From: Cymbidium sinense
Taxonomy: Eukaryota > Streptophyta > Magnoliopsida > Asparagales > Orchidaceae
Length of the DNA: 64,000 nucleotides
NCBI GenBank assembly: GCA_021442155.1
Contig: CM038214.1
Location: 51,776,703-51,840,702, forward strand
Direction: 5' to 3'
Shown here: positions 37,829 to 49,960 of the stretch, one piece after another
Layout: each line of letters opens with the position of its first letter
Numbering within the stretch: the stretch's first letter is position 1
Notes under the pieces: model-generated
Told to the model about the DNA's origin: nothing
Database searches by the model: none
What the model saw: only the letters and a program-made list of their open reading frames with translations
Position numbers and translations under genes: made by a program

Positions 37829-39398
37829 AATAGGGTTTAGGTTTTAAGTTTAGTGTTTATTAGTTATTATTAGGTTTTATTAGTTTTTAATTATTACTAG
37901 TTTTATGTTTAGTTTAGTTGGTTTAGATTTAGTTAGGTTGTTAGTTTAGTTTTATTAGTTTTAGTTTTAGTTATTATTATTTTAGGTTAATTTAGGGTTT
38001 AAGTTTAGTTTATTAGTTTATTTAGTTAGTTTGTTTATGGGGGTTTAGTTTGTTTTAATTATTTTATTATTATTATGAGTTTTAGTTTAGTTATTATTAG
38101 TTAGTTAGTTATTTATTTAGTTTAGTTAGTCATTATTACTAGTTTATGGTTTGATTATTCTTTAGGTTTTAATTAGTTTTAGTTAGTGGTTTGGTTTTAT
38201 TAATTTAGTTTTATTAGTTTATTTATTAGTTTATTCATTTAGTTTATTGGTTTTATTAGTTTAGTTATGGGTTTAGGTTTATTAGTTTATTATTATTAGT
38301 TTTTTAGTTTAGTTTATGTTTAGATTTTTATTAGTTATTTATTGTTTTTTTATTATTATTAGTTTAGTTAGTTGGTTTATTATTACTTTTGTTTTAGTTT
38401 AGTTTTTTTCTTTAGTTTATTATTATTATTGGTTTATGTTTATTATTATTATTTAATTTATTTATTTAGTTAGGGTTTAGGGTTTAGTTATTTAGTTATT
38501 TATTAATTAGTTTATTATTAGTTTTATTATTATTAGTTTATTAGTTTAGTTAGTTAGTTATTAGTTATTACTATTATTATTACTAGTTTTTATAAGTTTA
38601 GTTATTGTTAGTTAGTTTTATTATTATTATTATTATTAGTTTATTAGTTTAGTTAGTTAGTTATTAGTTATTATTATTATTATTACTAGTTTTTATTAGT
38701 TTAATTATTCATAGCTAGTTTTATTATTATTATTATTAGTTTATTTATTTGATTTATTTGTTTAATTATTTAATTAGTTTTGTTTTATTTATTTATTAAT
38801 TTATTAGTTTATAATTATTTATTTATTATTAAATTTTTTAGTTATGTGTTTTATTATTAGTTTATTATTAGTTATTAGTTAGTTTATTAGGTTTAGTTAT
38901 TATTATGTTTATTTATTACTTAGTTTTCATGGTTTATTACTAGATTTAGGTTTAGTTTTTAGTTAGTTATTTACTATTTATTATTAGTTTCATTAGTTTA
39001 GTTTTAAGGTTTATTATTTGGGTTTAGGTTTATTTATTAATTAGTTTAATTTTATTAGTTAGTTTGTTTATTAGTTTATTAGATATTAGTTTTTGGTTAT
39101 TTATTTGTTATTTTTAATTTTATTTAGTTTATTATTAGTTTTGTTTTTTTATTAGTTATTATTATGTTTTTAGTTTATTATTGATTTGTTTATTAGGTTT
39201 TATTAGTCAGTTATTAGTTAATTTTAGTTTAGTTTTATTATTTGTTTATTTATTTTTTAAGTTATTGTTTAATTATTATTATTAGTTTTATTAGTTAAGT
39301 TATTAATTATTTTACTTTAGTTTAGCATGTTATTTTTAGTTTTATTAATTTAGGTTTAGGGGTTTAGGTTTATTTTATTTTTTAGTTATTATAACCAC

Positions 39399-39461
<63 letters not shown>

Positions 39462-40614
39462 TTTAGTTTAGTTATTATTATTAGTTTATTAGCTTTAGTT
39501 AGTTTAGTTAGTATTAGTTTCATATTATTAGTTAGTTATTATTAATTTTATTAGTTAGTTTTTATTTAGTTCATTATAATTTATTAATTTAGTTAGCTTA
39601 GTGGTGTAGTTTTAGTTATTTATTATGATTTATTATTATTATTAGTTTAGTTTAGTTAGTTTTTATGTTATTAGGTTTTATTATTATTTAGTGTTTTTAG
39701 GTATTATTAGTTTTTAGTTTAGTTTATTTATTATTATTATTTATTAGTTTATTAGTTTAGTTAGTTTTATTAGTTTATTATTGCTAGTTAGTTTCTTTGG
39801 TTTGTTTATTATTATTAGATTTAGTATATTTATTTATGTTTTATTTATTATTTAGTTTATTATTAGTTCACTTTATTATTATTATTATTATTATTAGTTT
39901 AGTTATTAATTTTATTTAGTTTAATATATTATTACTTAATTAGTTTAATGTTAGTTCTTATTAGTTATTTAGTTTTAGTTTATTAGTTTTTTTACTTTTA
40001 TTATTAGTTTTAGCTATTATTATTAAGTTAGTTTATTATTAGGCTTAGTTAGTTTATTAATTTATTAGTTCAATTTAGTTGTTAGTTTTATTTATTAATT
40101 AGTTATTATTTTAAGTTATTTATTAATTATTTAATTAGTTTATTAATTATTAGTTTTAGTTTAGTTAGTTTAGTAATTAATAGTTTAGTTATTGGGTTTA
40201 TTATTAGTTATTATTTATTGTTATGTTTAGAGTTTATTTATAGTTATTATTATTAGTTATTTATTAGTGTTTAATTTAGTTAGTTTATTAGTTTAGTTTT
40301 AGTTAATTAGGTTTAGTTTATTTTTATTAGTTTTATTAGTTTAGTTTATTTTTAGTTAGTTTATTAGTGGGGTTCTTTTGTTTATGTTTAATTTAGTTAT
40401 TAGTTTGTTAATTAATTTAGTAAGTTTTTGTTATTATTAGTTTATTGGTTTTTTAGTTATTATTTAGTTAGTTTAGCTTAGTTAGTTTGATTAGTTTTTA
40501 TTTTAGTTTATTATTAGTTTATTAGTTTTAGTTTATCATTTATTAGTTTAAGTTTAATATTTATTAGTTTTAGTTTTAGTTAGTTTAGTTTAGTGTATTT
40601 TTAGTTTCTTATTA
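37829..40614. repeat. Sat2: ACTAATAA-type satellite, inverted copy
   Basis: The reverse complement of the class at 1-1850: TTATTAGT, TTAGTTAG and TTATTATTA units. At 38140-38220 a block matches the complement of 1472-1520. A tandem duplication of about 100 bp lies at 38535-38735. The length would fit about three monomers of 0.8-0.9 kb. No gene is visible. Confidence 0.85.
39399..39462. repeat. (ATT)n microsatellite
   Basis: About 21 near-perfect ATT units inside Sat2. Confidence 0.97.
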
Positions 40615-40814
40615 GGGTTTAGGGTTTAAGGTTTAGAGTTTAGGGTTTAGGGTTTAGGGTTTTGGGTTATAGGTTTAAGGTTTAAAGATTAGGGCTAGTT
40701 TTAAGGTTTAGCAATTAGGGTTAGGGTTTTTTAATTTTTTTTATTTTTTATTATTTTTTATGATTTAGGGTTTAGGGTTCAGCTTTAAGTTTGGGCTTTA
40801 GGGTTTTTGGTTTT
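40615..40814. repeat. Telomere-type block with GRP-flank variant
   Basis: TTTAGGG units at 40615-40735, then 'ggttcagctttaagtttggg' and 'tttttggttttttt', the flank that precedes GRP 3' ends elsewhere. Confidence 0.8.
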
Positions 40815-41285
40815 TTTTATAGAGAATGAATTCAGATTCAACATTTCTTCCTTTTGATTTCATCAATCAAGTAACACACCAAGTTCTCAAAGACACAAGC
40901 GATGACATGGATAAAAAATGAGCATGCATAGAGCAAATCAAATGCCCTAGAAAAGTAGAATTATCTCTACTATAAAGACATAGTTCCATAAGTAACAGAT
41001 CAGATCGGCCGTTCTTCAGTTTTTGTAGTTCCTATCATAACCACCTCGGCCTCTTGAGTGGTGGGATCTGCCGTCATATCTACAATCTTTCCCTCCGCCA
41101 CCATCACGACTATAACCTTTGTCGCTCCTCCTACCTCCATAACCATAATTGCTCTGACCAGCACCACCATATCCACAAGCACCTCCAGATCCCCCACCAC
41201 CACTATGATAACTGTCGTCTCCATCTTCTCCTCCATCGCCAAATCTAGATCGAGCCGAGTGATGTGATCAAGTTCACCCATTCTT
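40815..41285 (-). pseudogene. GRP copy 6: glycine-rich RNA-binding protein retrofragment
   Basis: The 3' end is at the left (complement of 'atagagaatgaattcagatt'), and the 5' breakpoint is at 41285 beside 'cctaaaaataagaatgggtg'. Glycine blocks remain (SGGGGSGGACGYGGAGQSN, YGYGGRRSDKGYSRDGGGGK, YDGRSHYSRGRGGYDRNYKN) with few stops, making this one of the better-kept tails. The 3' UTR spans about 40850-41010. Confidence 0.82.
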
Positions 41286-41369
41286 ATTTTTAGGTTTAGG
41301 TTTAAGTTTATTTAGGTTTAGGTTTAAGTGATTTTAATTTATTTAGTTTATTTTTAGGGTTTGGGTTTA

Positions 41370-41560
41370 GGGTTTTGGGGTGTGGGGGTTGTGGTGGGGT
41401 TTAGCATTTAGGTTTAGTGGTTGTGGAGGTTTAGTTGGTGTTTTGTGGTATGCTTAGGGTTTAGTTAGGTTTGTGAGGGTTTATGGTTTAGGGTTTAGGT
41501 TTGGTTGGTGTGAGTTTGTGGTTTGGGGTTTAGGTTTAGGCTTGGTGAGTTTTAGTAGCC
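41370..41560 (+). repeat. G/T-rich telomere-variant island
   Basis: The + strand is almost free of C and rich in GGGG, GTGG and TTTAGG, with units such as 'ggggtgtgggggttgtggtg'. It resembles telomere repeat drifted toward TGTGG. Runs of three or more G at short spacing could form G-quadruplexes on this strand. Confidence 0.7.
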
Positions 41561-42429
41561 AGATTTAGTTTTTTTTAATTAAAAACCCAGGGTTTAGGTT
41601 TTAGTTTATTTTTTATTTATTTTAGTTTATTTTATTTTATTTTATTTATTTTTTTTATTTTAGTTTAGTTTTATATATTTGTGTATTTATTATTTTGTTT
41701 AGGTTTTGTTTGGATTTATTTTTTTAGTTGAGTTTTATTTTTATTTTAATTTTTAAGTTTAGGTTTTATTTTTATTTTAGGTTTAGGTCTCAGTTTTATT
41801 TTATTTTTTTTAGTTTAGGTTTTGTTGTTATTTTAGGTTATTTTTAAGTTTTATTTTTATTTAGGTTTAGTCTATTTTTAGTTGAGATTTATTTTATTTT
41901 ATTTTTTTAGGTTTAGTTTTATTTTTTATTTTAGGTTAGGTTTCATTTTATTTTTTAAGCATTTATTTGAGGTTTTATTTTAGGTTTTTTTTAGGTTTTA
42001 TTTTTTTAGTTTAGTTTTTATTTTTAGTTTATTTTGTTTATTTAGGTTTAGGTTTAGGTTGTAATTATTTTAGTTTATTTTAATTTTAGTTTAGGTTTAT
42101 TTTATTTTGTTTATTTTATTTTCATTTTAGGTTTAATTTTTTTAGTTTAGGGTTTAGGTTTTATTTTTTATTTATTTATAGGTTTATTTTTGGTTTAGGT
42201 TTTTATTTAGTTTTTATTTTATTTTATTTCATCTTTATTTTATTTTTATGATACGTTTTGTTTTTATTTTATTTATGTTTTTAATTCTTAGGTATATTTT
42301 ATTTCATAGGTTAGTTTATGTATTTATTTATTTTATTTATTTTATTTACTTTATTTTATTTATTTGGTTTGTTTATTTTATTTAGGTTTATTTTATTTTT
42401 TATTATGTATTTTAGTTTAAGTTTAGGTT

Positions 42430-42745
42430 TTAGGATCTTGTGTTTAGGCTAACATCTTAGCCTGAGGTCTTGTGGCCTTGGAGATCTTGGGCCTGGGGAA
42501 GGCTCAGTGGCCTCAGTAGGTAGCTCAGGCCTGTGGTTTAGCCTTAGGATCAGGGCTCAGCCAAGCCCAGGAGTTTTCAGGTTTATTGTCTTAGGGCCTG
42601 GGGTGCTCAGCATGGGTGGCTCAGGGTCAGCCAGTGTTAGGTGTATTTGGGTGTGGCCCAGTAGGCCTGGTTTAGGTCAATTATGTGGCCTAGTATAGGG
42701 CTGGATCAGGCCTAAGGCCTGTCTGGGTATGGCTTTTATCTTGTC
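42430..42745. repeat. GC-rich GGCCTGAG-type degenerate repeat
   Basis: About 315 bases rich in AGGCCTG, GGCTCAG and TTAGGCC inside an array that is otherwise strongly AT-rich. Words such as 'cctgaggtcttgtggcctt' and 'ggcctaaggcctgtctgggt' repeat loosely. A 63-codon open frame (42507-42698) is a by-product of the GC content, not a likely protein. TTTAGG units at both edges suggest it is part of the array or a short insertion of another repeat. Confidence 0.65.
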
Positions 42746-43262
42746 CAGTTTTATCTATTATTTGTTTAGGTTTATTTTTTTTTATTTTATTTTAGTTTAT
42801 TTATTCATTTATTTATTTTAGTTTTATTTTTTAGTTTTTTAGGTTTAGGTTTTATTTTATTTTATTTCTTTTATTTTATTTTATTTTAGGTTTAGTATTA
42901 TTTTTAATTTTGGTTTTTTAAGTTTAGGGTTTTATTTTATGTTTATTTTAGGTTTTGATTTTATTTTAGGTTTAGGTTTAATTTTAGTTTATTTTATTTT
43001 ATTTAGTTTAGTTTAGGTTTAGTTTTATTTAGGTTATTTTTAGGTTATTTATTTGAATTTAGATTTAGGTTTGTGTTTAGGCTTGGTTTAGTTTAGGTTT
43101 TAGGTTTAGGTTTGGTTTTTAGGGTTTAGTGTTTGTGTTTAGGTTTTAGGTTTTGTGTAGTTTAGGGTTTAGGGTTTAGGGTTTAGGATTTAGGTTTTAG
43201 GTTTAGGGTTTATGTTTTCATTTAGGGTTTAGGGTTTAGGGTTTATGGTTTAGGGTTTAAGG

Positions 43263-43706
43263 TTTTTTTTTATAGAAGACAAATTTAGATTCAATAATTT
43301 TCCTTTTTGATTCTATCAACCAAGTAGCACCATAAGTTTTCTAAGATATAAGCGACGAGAAAGATAAAAAATGAGCACCAATAGAGCAAATCAAAAACCT
43401 TAGATAGCTATAAGCATCCCTACTATAAAGACAAACTTCCATAAGCAGCAGATAGGATCGATCATTCTTTAGTTTCTCTAGTTACCATCAGAACCACCCT
43501 AACCTCTTGAGTAGCAGGATCTACCATCATATCTAATTCCTCTCCACCACCACCAGTAACCTCCATTGCTCTCCCTCCACACTACTTTTACCACCACCTC
43601 CATATCTCGTGCCTAAATTCACCACCACTCTTAATCTTATATTCCTTCATCTCCACAACTAGCTTCGGTTGACTATGATGTTCTTTTAATAAGGTTTTTC
43701 CATTTT
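43263..43706 (-). pseudogene. GRP copy 7: strongly decayed retrofragment
   Basis: The 3' UTR matches other copies ('atagaagacaaatttagatt' tip; 'gacaaacttccataagcagc' before the coding end). The coding part (about 43470-43706) has many small deletions, but the order of the SDGNWRN-like end, GYDGRSCYSR and glycine blocks can still be followed. The 5' breakpoint (ATGGAAAAACC near 43706) is at the standard position. It is the most diverged of the long copies. Confidence 0.75.
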
Positions 43707-46700
43707 AGTTTTAGTTTAGTTTAGGTAGTTTTGTGGGTTGATTTACTTTTAAATTTATTTAGATTATTTTAAATTTATTTATTTACTTTAGGTTTAGGTT
43801 TATGGTTTGGGGCTTAGGGTTTATGGTTTAGGATTTTGGGTTTAGGGTTTAGGGTTTAAGGTTTAGAATTTAGGGTTTTAAGGTTTATGCTTTTAGGGTT
43901 TAAGGTTTAGGTTTAGAGTTTAGGGTTTAGGGTTTAGAGTTTAGTGTTTAGCTTTAGGGTTTAGGGTTTTTATGGTTAGCATAGGTTTTAGTGTTATTTT
44001 AGGGTTTAAGGATGAGGCTTTAGGGTTTATGGATTTTAAGTTTTAGTGTTTATGTTTTAGGGTTAATTTAGGGTTTAGGATTTAAGGTTTTAGGGTTTAG
44101 GGTTTAGGGTTTGGGGTTTAGGGTTAGGGTTAGGGTTTAGGTTTAGAGCTTATGGTTTAGGGTTTAGGAGTTTAGGTTGTTTAGGTTTAAGTTTAGATTT
44201 AGTGTTGTTAGTTTTAGTTATAAGTTTAGGTCAAGGTTTAGAGTTAGTTTTAGAGTTTAGGTTTATAGTTTTAGGTTTTAAGTTTAGGGTTTAGTGTTTA
44301 AGTTTAGGTTTTAGGTTTAGGTTTATAGTTTAAGTTTTAGGGTTTAGGGTTTAGGGTTTAGGGTTAGGGATTAGGGTTAGGGTTTAGGGTTTAGGGTTTA
44401 GGGTTTAATGTTTAGTCTTTAGGGTTTAGCATTATTAGGGTATAGGGTTTAGGATTTAGCGTATATGGTTTTGGGTTTAGGGTTTTGGGTTTGGGGTTTA
44501 GGGTTTTAGGGTTTTAGGGTTTTGGGTTTAGGATTTAGGGTTTAGGGTATAGGGTTTAGGGTTAGGGTTTCTTATTTTTTTATTTTGTTTAGGGTTTAGG
44601 GTTTAGGTTTTAGGTTTAGGGGTCAAATTTTAGTTTAGGTTTATTTTTAAATTAAGTAAACTGGTAGGTTTTATTTTTTTATAGTTTATTTTTAGGGATT
44701 ATGGTTTTCTTTAAAAAAAATTAAGTAAATTGGTAGGTTTAGCTTTATTTAGTTTATTTTATTTATTTTTTATTTATTTTAGTTTATGTTATTTTTTCTT
44801 TTTATTTAGGTTTTTTTATTTTTATTTAGTTTAGTTTATTTTTATTTAGTTTTTCTTAGTTCATTTTTTAAGTTTAGGTTTAGGTTTATGTTTATTTTTT
44901 AGTTTAGGTTTAGGTTTAGGTTTTTGTTTTATTTTTCTAGGTTTATGTTTTAGTTTTTTATTTTAGGTTTATTTTTATTTTTTATTTTTTAGTTTAGGTT
45001 TAGGTTTATTTTTAGGTTATTTTATTTTATTTATGGTTTAGGTTTTGGTTTTGGTTTAGTTTATTTTAAGTTTAGGTTTATGTTTTATTTATTTTAGTTT
45101 ATTTTGTTTTTATGTTTTATTTATTTTAGCTTAGTTAGTTTTTAGGTTTTAGTTATTTTAGTTTATTTTATTTTATTTAGTTTAGGTCTATGTTTAGGTT
45201 TAGTTTATTTTAGGTTTCGGTTTAAGTTTAATTTATTTTAGCTTAGTTTAGTTTAGTTTAGGTTTGGGCTTATTTTATTTTGTTTATTTTAATTATTATT
45301 TTTAATTAAGTAAACCATTAGGTTTAGGTTTATTTAGTTTATTTTTTTTATTTATTTTAGTTTATTTTATTTTTTATTTAGGTTTATTTTTTATTTTTAT
45401 TTAGTTTAATTTATTTATTTTAGGTTTATTTATTATAGTTTTGGTTTTTTTTATTTTAGTATATTTTTAGGTTTAGGTTTACGTTTAGGTTTATTTTTTA
45501 GTTGAGTTTTTTTTTATTTTATTTTTTACATTTAAGTTTTACTTCTTATTTTTAGGATTAGGTTTAGATTTTTATTTTATTTTTTTAGGTTTACGTTTTA
45601 AGTTTTTAGTTTAGGTTTTATTTTTTAGTTTAGGTTTAAGTTTAAACCATTATTTTAGTTTAATTTATTTTATTTAGTTCAGGGTTTAGGTTTAGTTTAT
45701 TTTAAGTTTAGGTTTAGGTTTTATTCATTTCAGTTTAGTTTCTTTTAGTTTAGGTTTAGCTTTATTTTATTTTGTATTTTTAGGTTTAAGTTTTTTTTTT
45801 TAGTTTTGGGTTTAGGTTTAATTTTATTTATTTTAGGTTTATTTTAGATTTTTTTTTTTTTAGGTTTAGGTTTTTATTTAGTTTTTCTTTTATTTTATTT
45901 TAGGTTTATTTTATTTTTATTTTACTTTTAGTTTATATTTTATTTAGGTTTTTTATTTTTAGGTTTATTTTATTTTTTTATTTAGTCTAGGTTTTTATTA
46001 ATTTTATTTTAGTCTAGTTTTAATTTTTTATTTTTAGGTTTAGGTTTAGATTTATGTTTAGATTTTAGTTTAGGTTTTTATTTTATTTTATTTTATTTTT
46101 GTTTAGGTTTTTTTATTTATTTTATTTATAGATTTAATTTAGTTTAGGTTTAGGGTTTAAGGCTTTTAGGGTTTAGGGTTTAAGGTTTGGGGTATAGGGT
46201 TTAATGGTTAGGGTTTACTGATTAGGGTCTATGGTTTATGGCTTAGGGTTGTAGGTTTTATTGTTTAGGGTTTCGGGTTTTGGGTTTAGGGTTTTAGTCT
46301 TTAGGCTTTAGGCTTTAGGGATTAGGGTTTAGGGTTTAAGGTTTAGGGTTTAGGGTTTTAGTTTAATGTTTAGGATTTAGGGTTATAGGTTAAGGGTTTA
46401 GAATTTAAGAATTAGGGTTTAGGGTTTAGGGATTAGGGTTTAGGTTTCAGGGTTTGTTTTTTTAATTAGGAAAACTACTAGGTTTAGGTTTATTTAGTTT
46501 ATTTTTCATATATTTTAGTTTATTATATTTTTTTATTCTTATTTAGGTTTATTTTTATTTTTATTCAATTTAGTTTATTTATTTTAGTTTAATTTTTTTA
46601 TTTTAGTTCATTTTTTAGGTTTTGTTTCTTGTTTATGTTTATTTTTTAGTTTAGTTTTATTTTTATTTTATTTTTTAGGTTTAGGATTTATTTTCTTATT

Positions 46701-49518
46701 TTTAAGTGTAGGTTTAGGGTTTTATTTTATTTTTTTTGGTTTTGGTTTTAAGTTTTTATTTTAGTTTTATTTTTATGTTTTATTGTTTAGTTTAGGTTTA
46801 GGTTTATTTTTAGTTTATTTTATTCTATTTAGTTTATTGTTTAGGTTTAGTTTATTTTAGGTTTAGGTTTTATTTATTTTTTTTAGTTTATTTTAGTTTA
46901 GGTTTATGTTTTTTTTTTTTTTGTATATTTTAGGTTAGGTTTTTTTTAGTTCAGTGTTTAGGTTTTATTTTTTATTTATTTTTAGATTTTATTTTTAGGT
47001 TTAGGTTTTTATTTTTTTTATTTTAGGTATATTTTATTTATATTTAAAGTTTAGTCTTTATTTTATTTAGGTTTTTTATTTTTAGGTTTATTTTACTTTT
47101 AGTTTAGTTTAGGTTTTTATTTATTTTGGTTTAGTTTAGTTTTTATTTTTTTATTATGTTTATTTTTAGGTTTAGTTTTAGGCTTAGGTTTAGGTTTAGG
47201 TTTAGGTTTCAATTTTAGTTTATGTTTTTCTTTTATTTTCTTTTATTTATTTTATTTAGGTTTAGGTTTTTTCATTTATTTTATTTTTAGGTTTTATTTA
47301 GTTTAGGTTCAAAGTTTGAGGTTTTTAGGGTTTAGGGTTTATGGTTTGGTTTTTAGTGTTTAGGGTTTGGGGTTTAGGGTTTATAGTTTAGCATTATAGA
47401 TTTTAAGGTTTAGGGTTTTAGGGTTTTAGGGTTTAGGGTTTAGGGTTTATGGTTTTAGGGTTTTAGGTTTTTAGGGTTTTGAGTTTAGGGTTTAGGGTTT
47501 AGGGTCTTAAGGTTTAGTGTTTAGGGTTTAGGGTTGTAGGTTCAGGGTTTAGGGTTTTTTTTTATTTAAGTAAACTAGTAGGTTTAGGTTTCTTTATTTT
47601 AGTTTATTTTATATTTAGTTTAGTTTAATTATTTTTGGTTTATTTATTTTAGTTTAGATATTTTGTTTTAGTTCTTTTTTAGGTTTAGGTTTAGGCTTAG
47701 GTTTATTTTTTAGTTGAGTTTTATTTTTATTTTTTTAGGTTTAGGTTTTATTTTTTATTTTAGGGTTTAGATTTTTTTATTTTATTTTAGGTTTAGGTTT
47801 TGGTTTTATTTTGGGTTTATTTTAGGTTTTTTTTTATTTTTTTAATTTATGCTTAGGTTTATTTTAGTTAGTTTTATTTTATTTAGTGTATGGTTTATGT
47901 TTAGTTTATTTTAGGTTTAAATTGAGGTTTTATTTATTTTAGTTTAGGTTTATGTTTATTTTATTTTATTTATTTTAGTTTTAGGTTTTTTTATTTTTAG
48001 TTTAATGTTAACATTTTGTTTTTTATTTATTTTTAAGTTTATTTTTAAGGTTTAGGTTTTTATATTATTTTTATTTTATTTTATTTGAGGTTTACTTTAC
48101 TTTTATTTTATGTTTAGTTTTTATTTTATTTTATTTTTTTATTTTAGGTTCATTTTATTTTTTAGTTTAGTTTAGGTTTTTATTTATTTTATTTTTGTTT
48201 AGTTTTAAATTTTTATTTCATTTTAAATTTAGGTTTAGGTTTACGTTTAAGTTCAAGTTTTAGTTTAGGTTTTTATTTTATTTTATTTTTTTATTATATT
48301 TAGGTTTAGGTTTTTTATTTATTTTATTTTTAGGTTTTATTTAGTTTAGTTTTAAGTTTTAAGGGTTTAGAGTTTAAGATTTGGAGTTTAGGGTTTAAGG
48401 TTTAGGGTTTAGTGTTTGGGGTTTAGGGTTTACGATTTAGGGTTGTAGGATTTAGGATTTAGGGTGTAGGGTTTAGGGTTTTAGGGTTTATGGTTTAGGG
48501 ATTATGTTTAGGGTTTAGGGTTAGGGGTTTTTTAAAATTAAGAAAAGTAAGTTTAGATTTATTTAGTTTATTTTATTTATTTAGTTTGTTTATTTTTTTA
48601 TTTATTTTAGTTTATTTTATTTTTTATTTTGATTTAGGTTTATTTCTATTTTTATTTAGTTTAATTTATTTATTTTAGGTTTGTTTATTTTAGTTTAGGC
48701 ATTTTATTTTAATTTAATATTTAGGTTTAGGTTTAAGTTTAAGTTTTTTTTTAGTTTTTTTAATTTTTTTTTATTTTCTAGGTTTTAGTTTTATTTTTAA
48801 TTTTTTGGTTCAGGTTTAGGTTTTTATTTAATTTAATTTTTTAATTTATTTTGGTTAAGATTTTTTATTTATTATATTTTTAGGTTTTATTTAGTTTAAG
48901 TTTAAGTTTTTAGCTTTTTAGGGTTTAGGGTTTAAGGTTTAGGGTTTAGGGTTTAGGATTTAGGGTTTAAGGTTTAGGTTTTCATGTTTAAGGTTTAGGG
49001 TTTAGGGTTTTGGGTTTTGGGTTTTCAGTTTAGGTTTTAGGTTTAGGGTTCATGTTTTAGTTTCAGGTTTAAGGTTTTTGGTTTTTTTTTTTTGAATAGA
49101 GAAAATAATTCTTTTATTTATGTGTATTTTAATTTTATTTAGTTTAGTTTATTATTTTTGGTTTATTTATTTTAGCTTAGGTTTTATTTTATTTTATTTT
49201 TTTGGTTTAGGTTTATGTTTATTTTTTAGTTGAGTTTTATTTTTATTTTACTTTTTAGGTTTAGGTTTTATTTTCTATTGTTATGTTTATGTTCAGGTTT
49301 TTATTTTATTATTTTAGGTTTAGGTTTTAGGTTTTTATTTTAGGTTTTATTTTTTAGTTTAGGTTTAGTTTTATTTTTAATTTATTTTATTTTATTTAGT
49401 TTAGGGTTTATGTTTAGTTTTTATTTATTTTTGTTTTGTTTATTTTAGTTTAGGTTTAGGTTTATTTTATTTTTATTTTAGGTTTAGGTTTTCTTTTTTA
49501 GTTTAGTGTTTAGGTTTT
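43707..49518. repeat. TelSat array (G-rich strand), about five units
   Basis: Boundary motifs near 44649, 44718, 45302, 46463, 47563 and 48535 define units of about 0.6-1.2 kb, the tightest spacing in the window. Near-canonical telomere blocks lie at 43790-44640 (about 0.8 kb, the longest here), 46145-46460, 47310-47560, 48360-48540 and 48900-49080. A stub of the GRP 3' tip ('gaatagagaaaataattc') is near 49100. No gene is visible. Confidence 0.85.
43790..44640 (+). repeat. Longest interstitial telomere block (TTTAGGG)n
   Basis: About 850 bp of TTTAGGG with point variants (TTTAGGTTTAGG, GGGTTAGGG, TTTAGAG). The best stretch is at 44335-44410. It is too degenerate to be an active chromosome end. 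Confidence 0.9.
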
Positions 49519-49960
49519 ATTTGATTATAATGCCTTAGCTCACCTTAGAAAGTTTCTAGCTAAGTTAAGCATATATAGCATGACTTATCCAAAGAGATGA
49601 GGAAATCTCTAATCAAGGCCTTACTTGATCTAGAGATATGCTTAACTCTGACTACTAAAGAAGAGGCATGCCACTCGAAGGACATCTTAGGAGTTACATT
49701 TTATGAAGACTTACTCATGGGGACTACCAAACTGGCCTCTTTACATTAAAGTGGATGTTGGGAGATACAGACTATCTAGAGTTTTGGTTGACCCAGGTGT
49801 ATCAATTAACATTATGAGTCAAAGAACTCTTGCCTACTTGAGGATTGACATCTCCAAACTCCAAAAAAAAGATGATGTTGGGAGGAATCAATGAATAAGG
49901 CGAGAGGGTCTTATGGTGTTTATTTTTGGATGTATGGAGGGGGACACCACACAGATCGTA
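49519..49960 (+). pseudogene. Ty3/gypsy protease fragment
   Basis: The frame 49703-49894 reads NWPLYIKVDVGRYRLSRVL then VDPGVSINIMSQRTLAYLRI. VDPG followed by a small-residue/hydrophobic stretch is where plant gypsy aspartic proteases have their D-[ST]-G active site; here the third residue is G after P, as is common in this group. Upstream, 'MRKSLIKALLDLEICLTLT' can be read with breaks. Protease cuts the Gag-Pol polyprotein in intact elements. It is less decayed at the active site than the copy at 23.5 kb, but still only a fragment. Confidence 0.75.

Larger units (their letters stand above)
41286..43262. repeat. TelSat unit with two unusual islands
   Basis: Decayed G-strand repeat. The segment 'ttagttgagttttattttta' is at about 41727 and again near 41880, and 'tttttaattcttaggtat' near 42275. 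A G/T-rich island (41370-41560) and a GC-rich island (42430-42745) are listed separately. A near-canonical block lies at 43150-43262. Confidence 0.82.

Noticed and set aside
42507..42698. 63-codon open frame in the GC-rich island
   Set aside because: Low-complexity GGCC/CAG repeat; no conserved protein pattern; the frame is open because the island lacks AT-rich stop codons.
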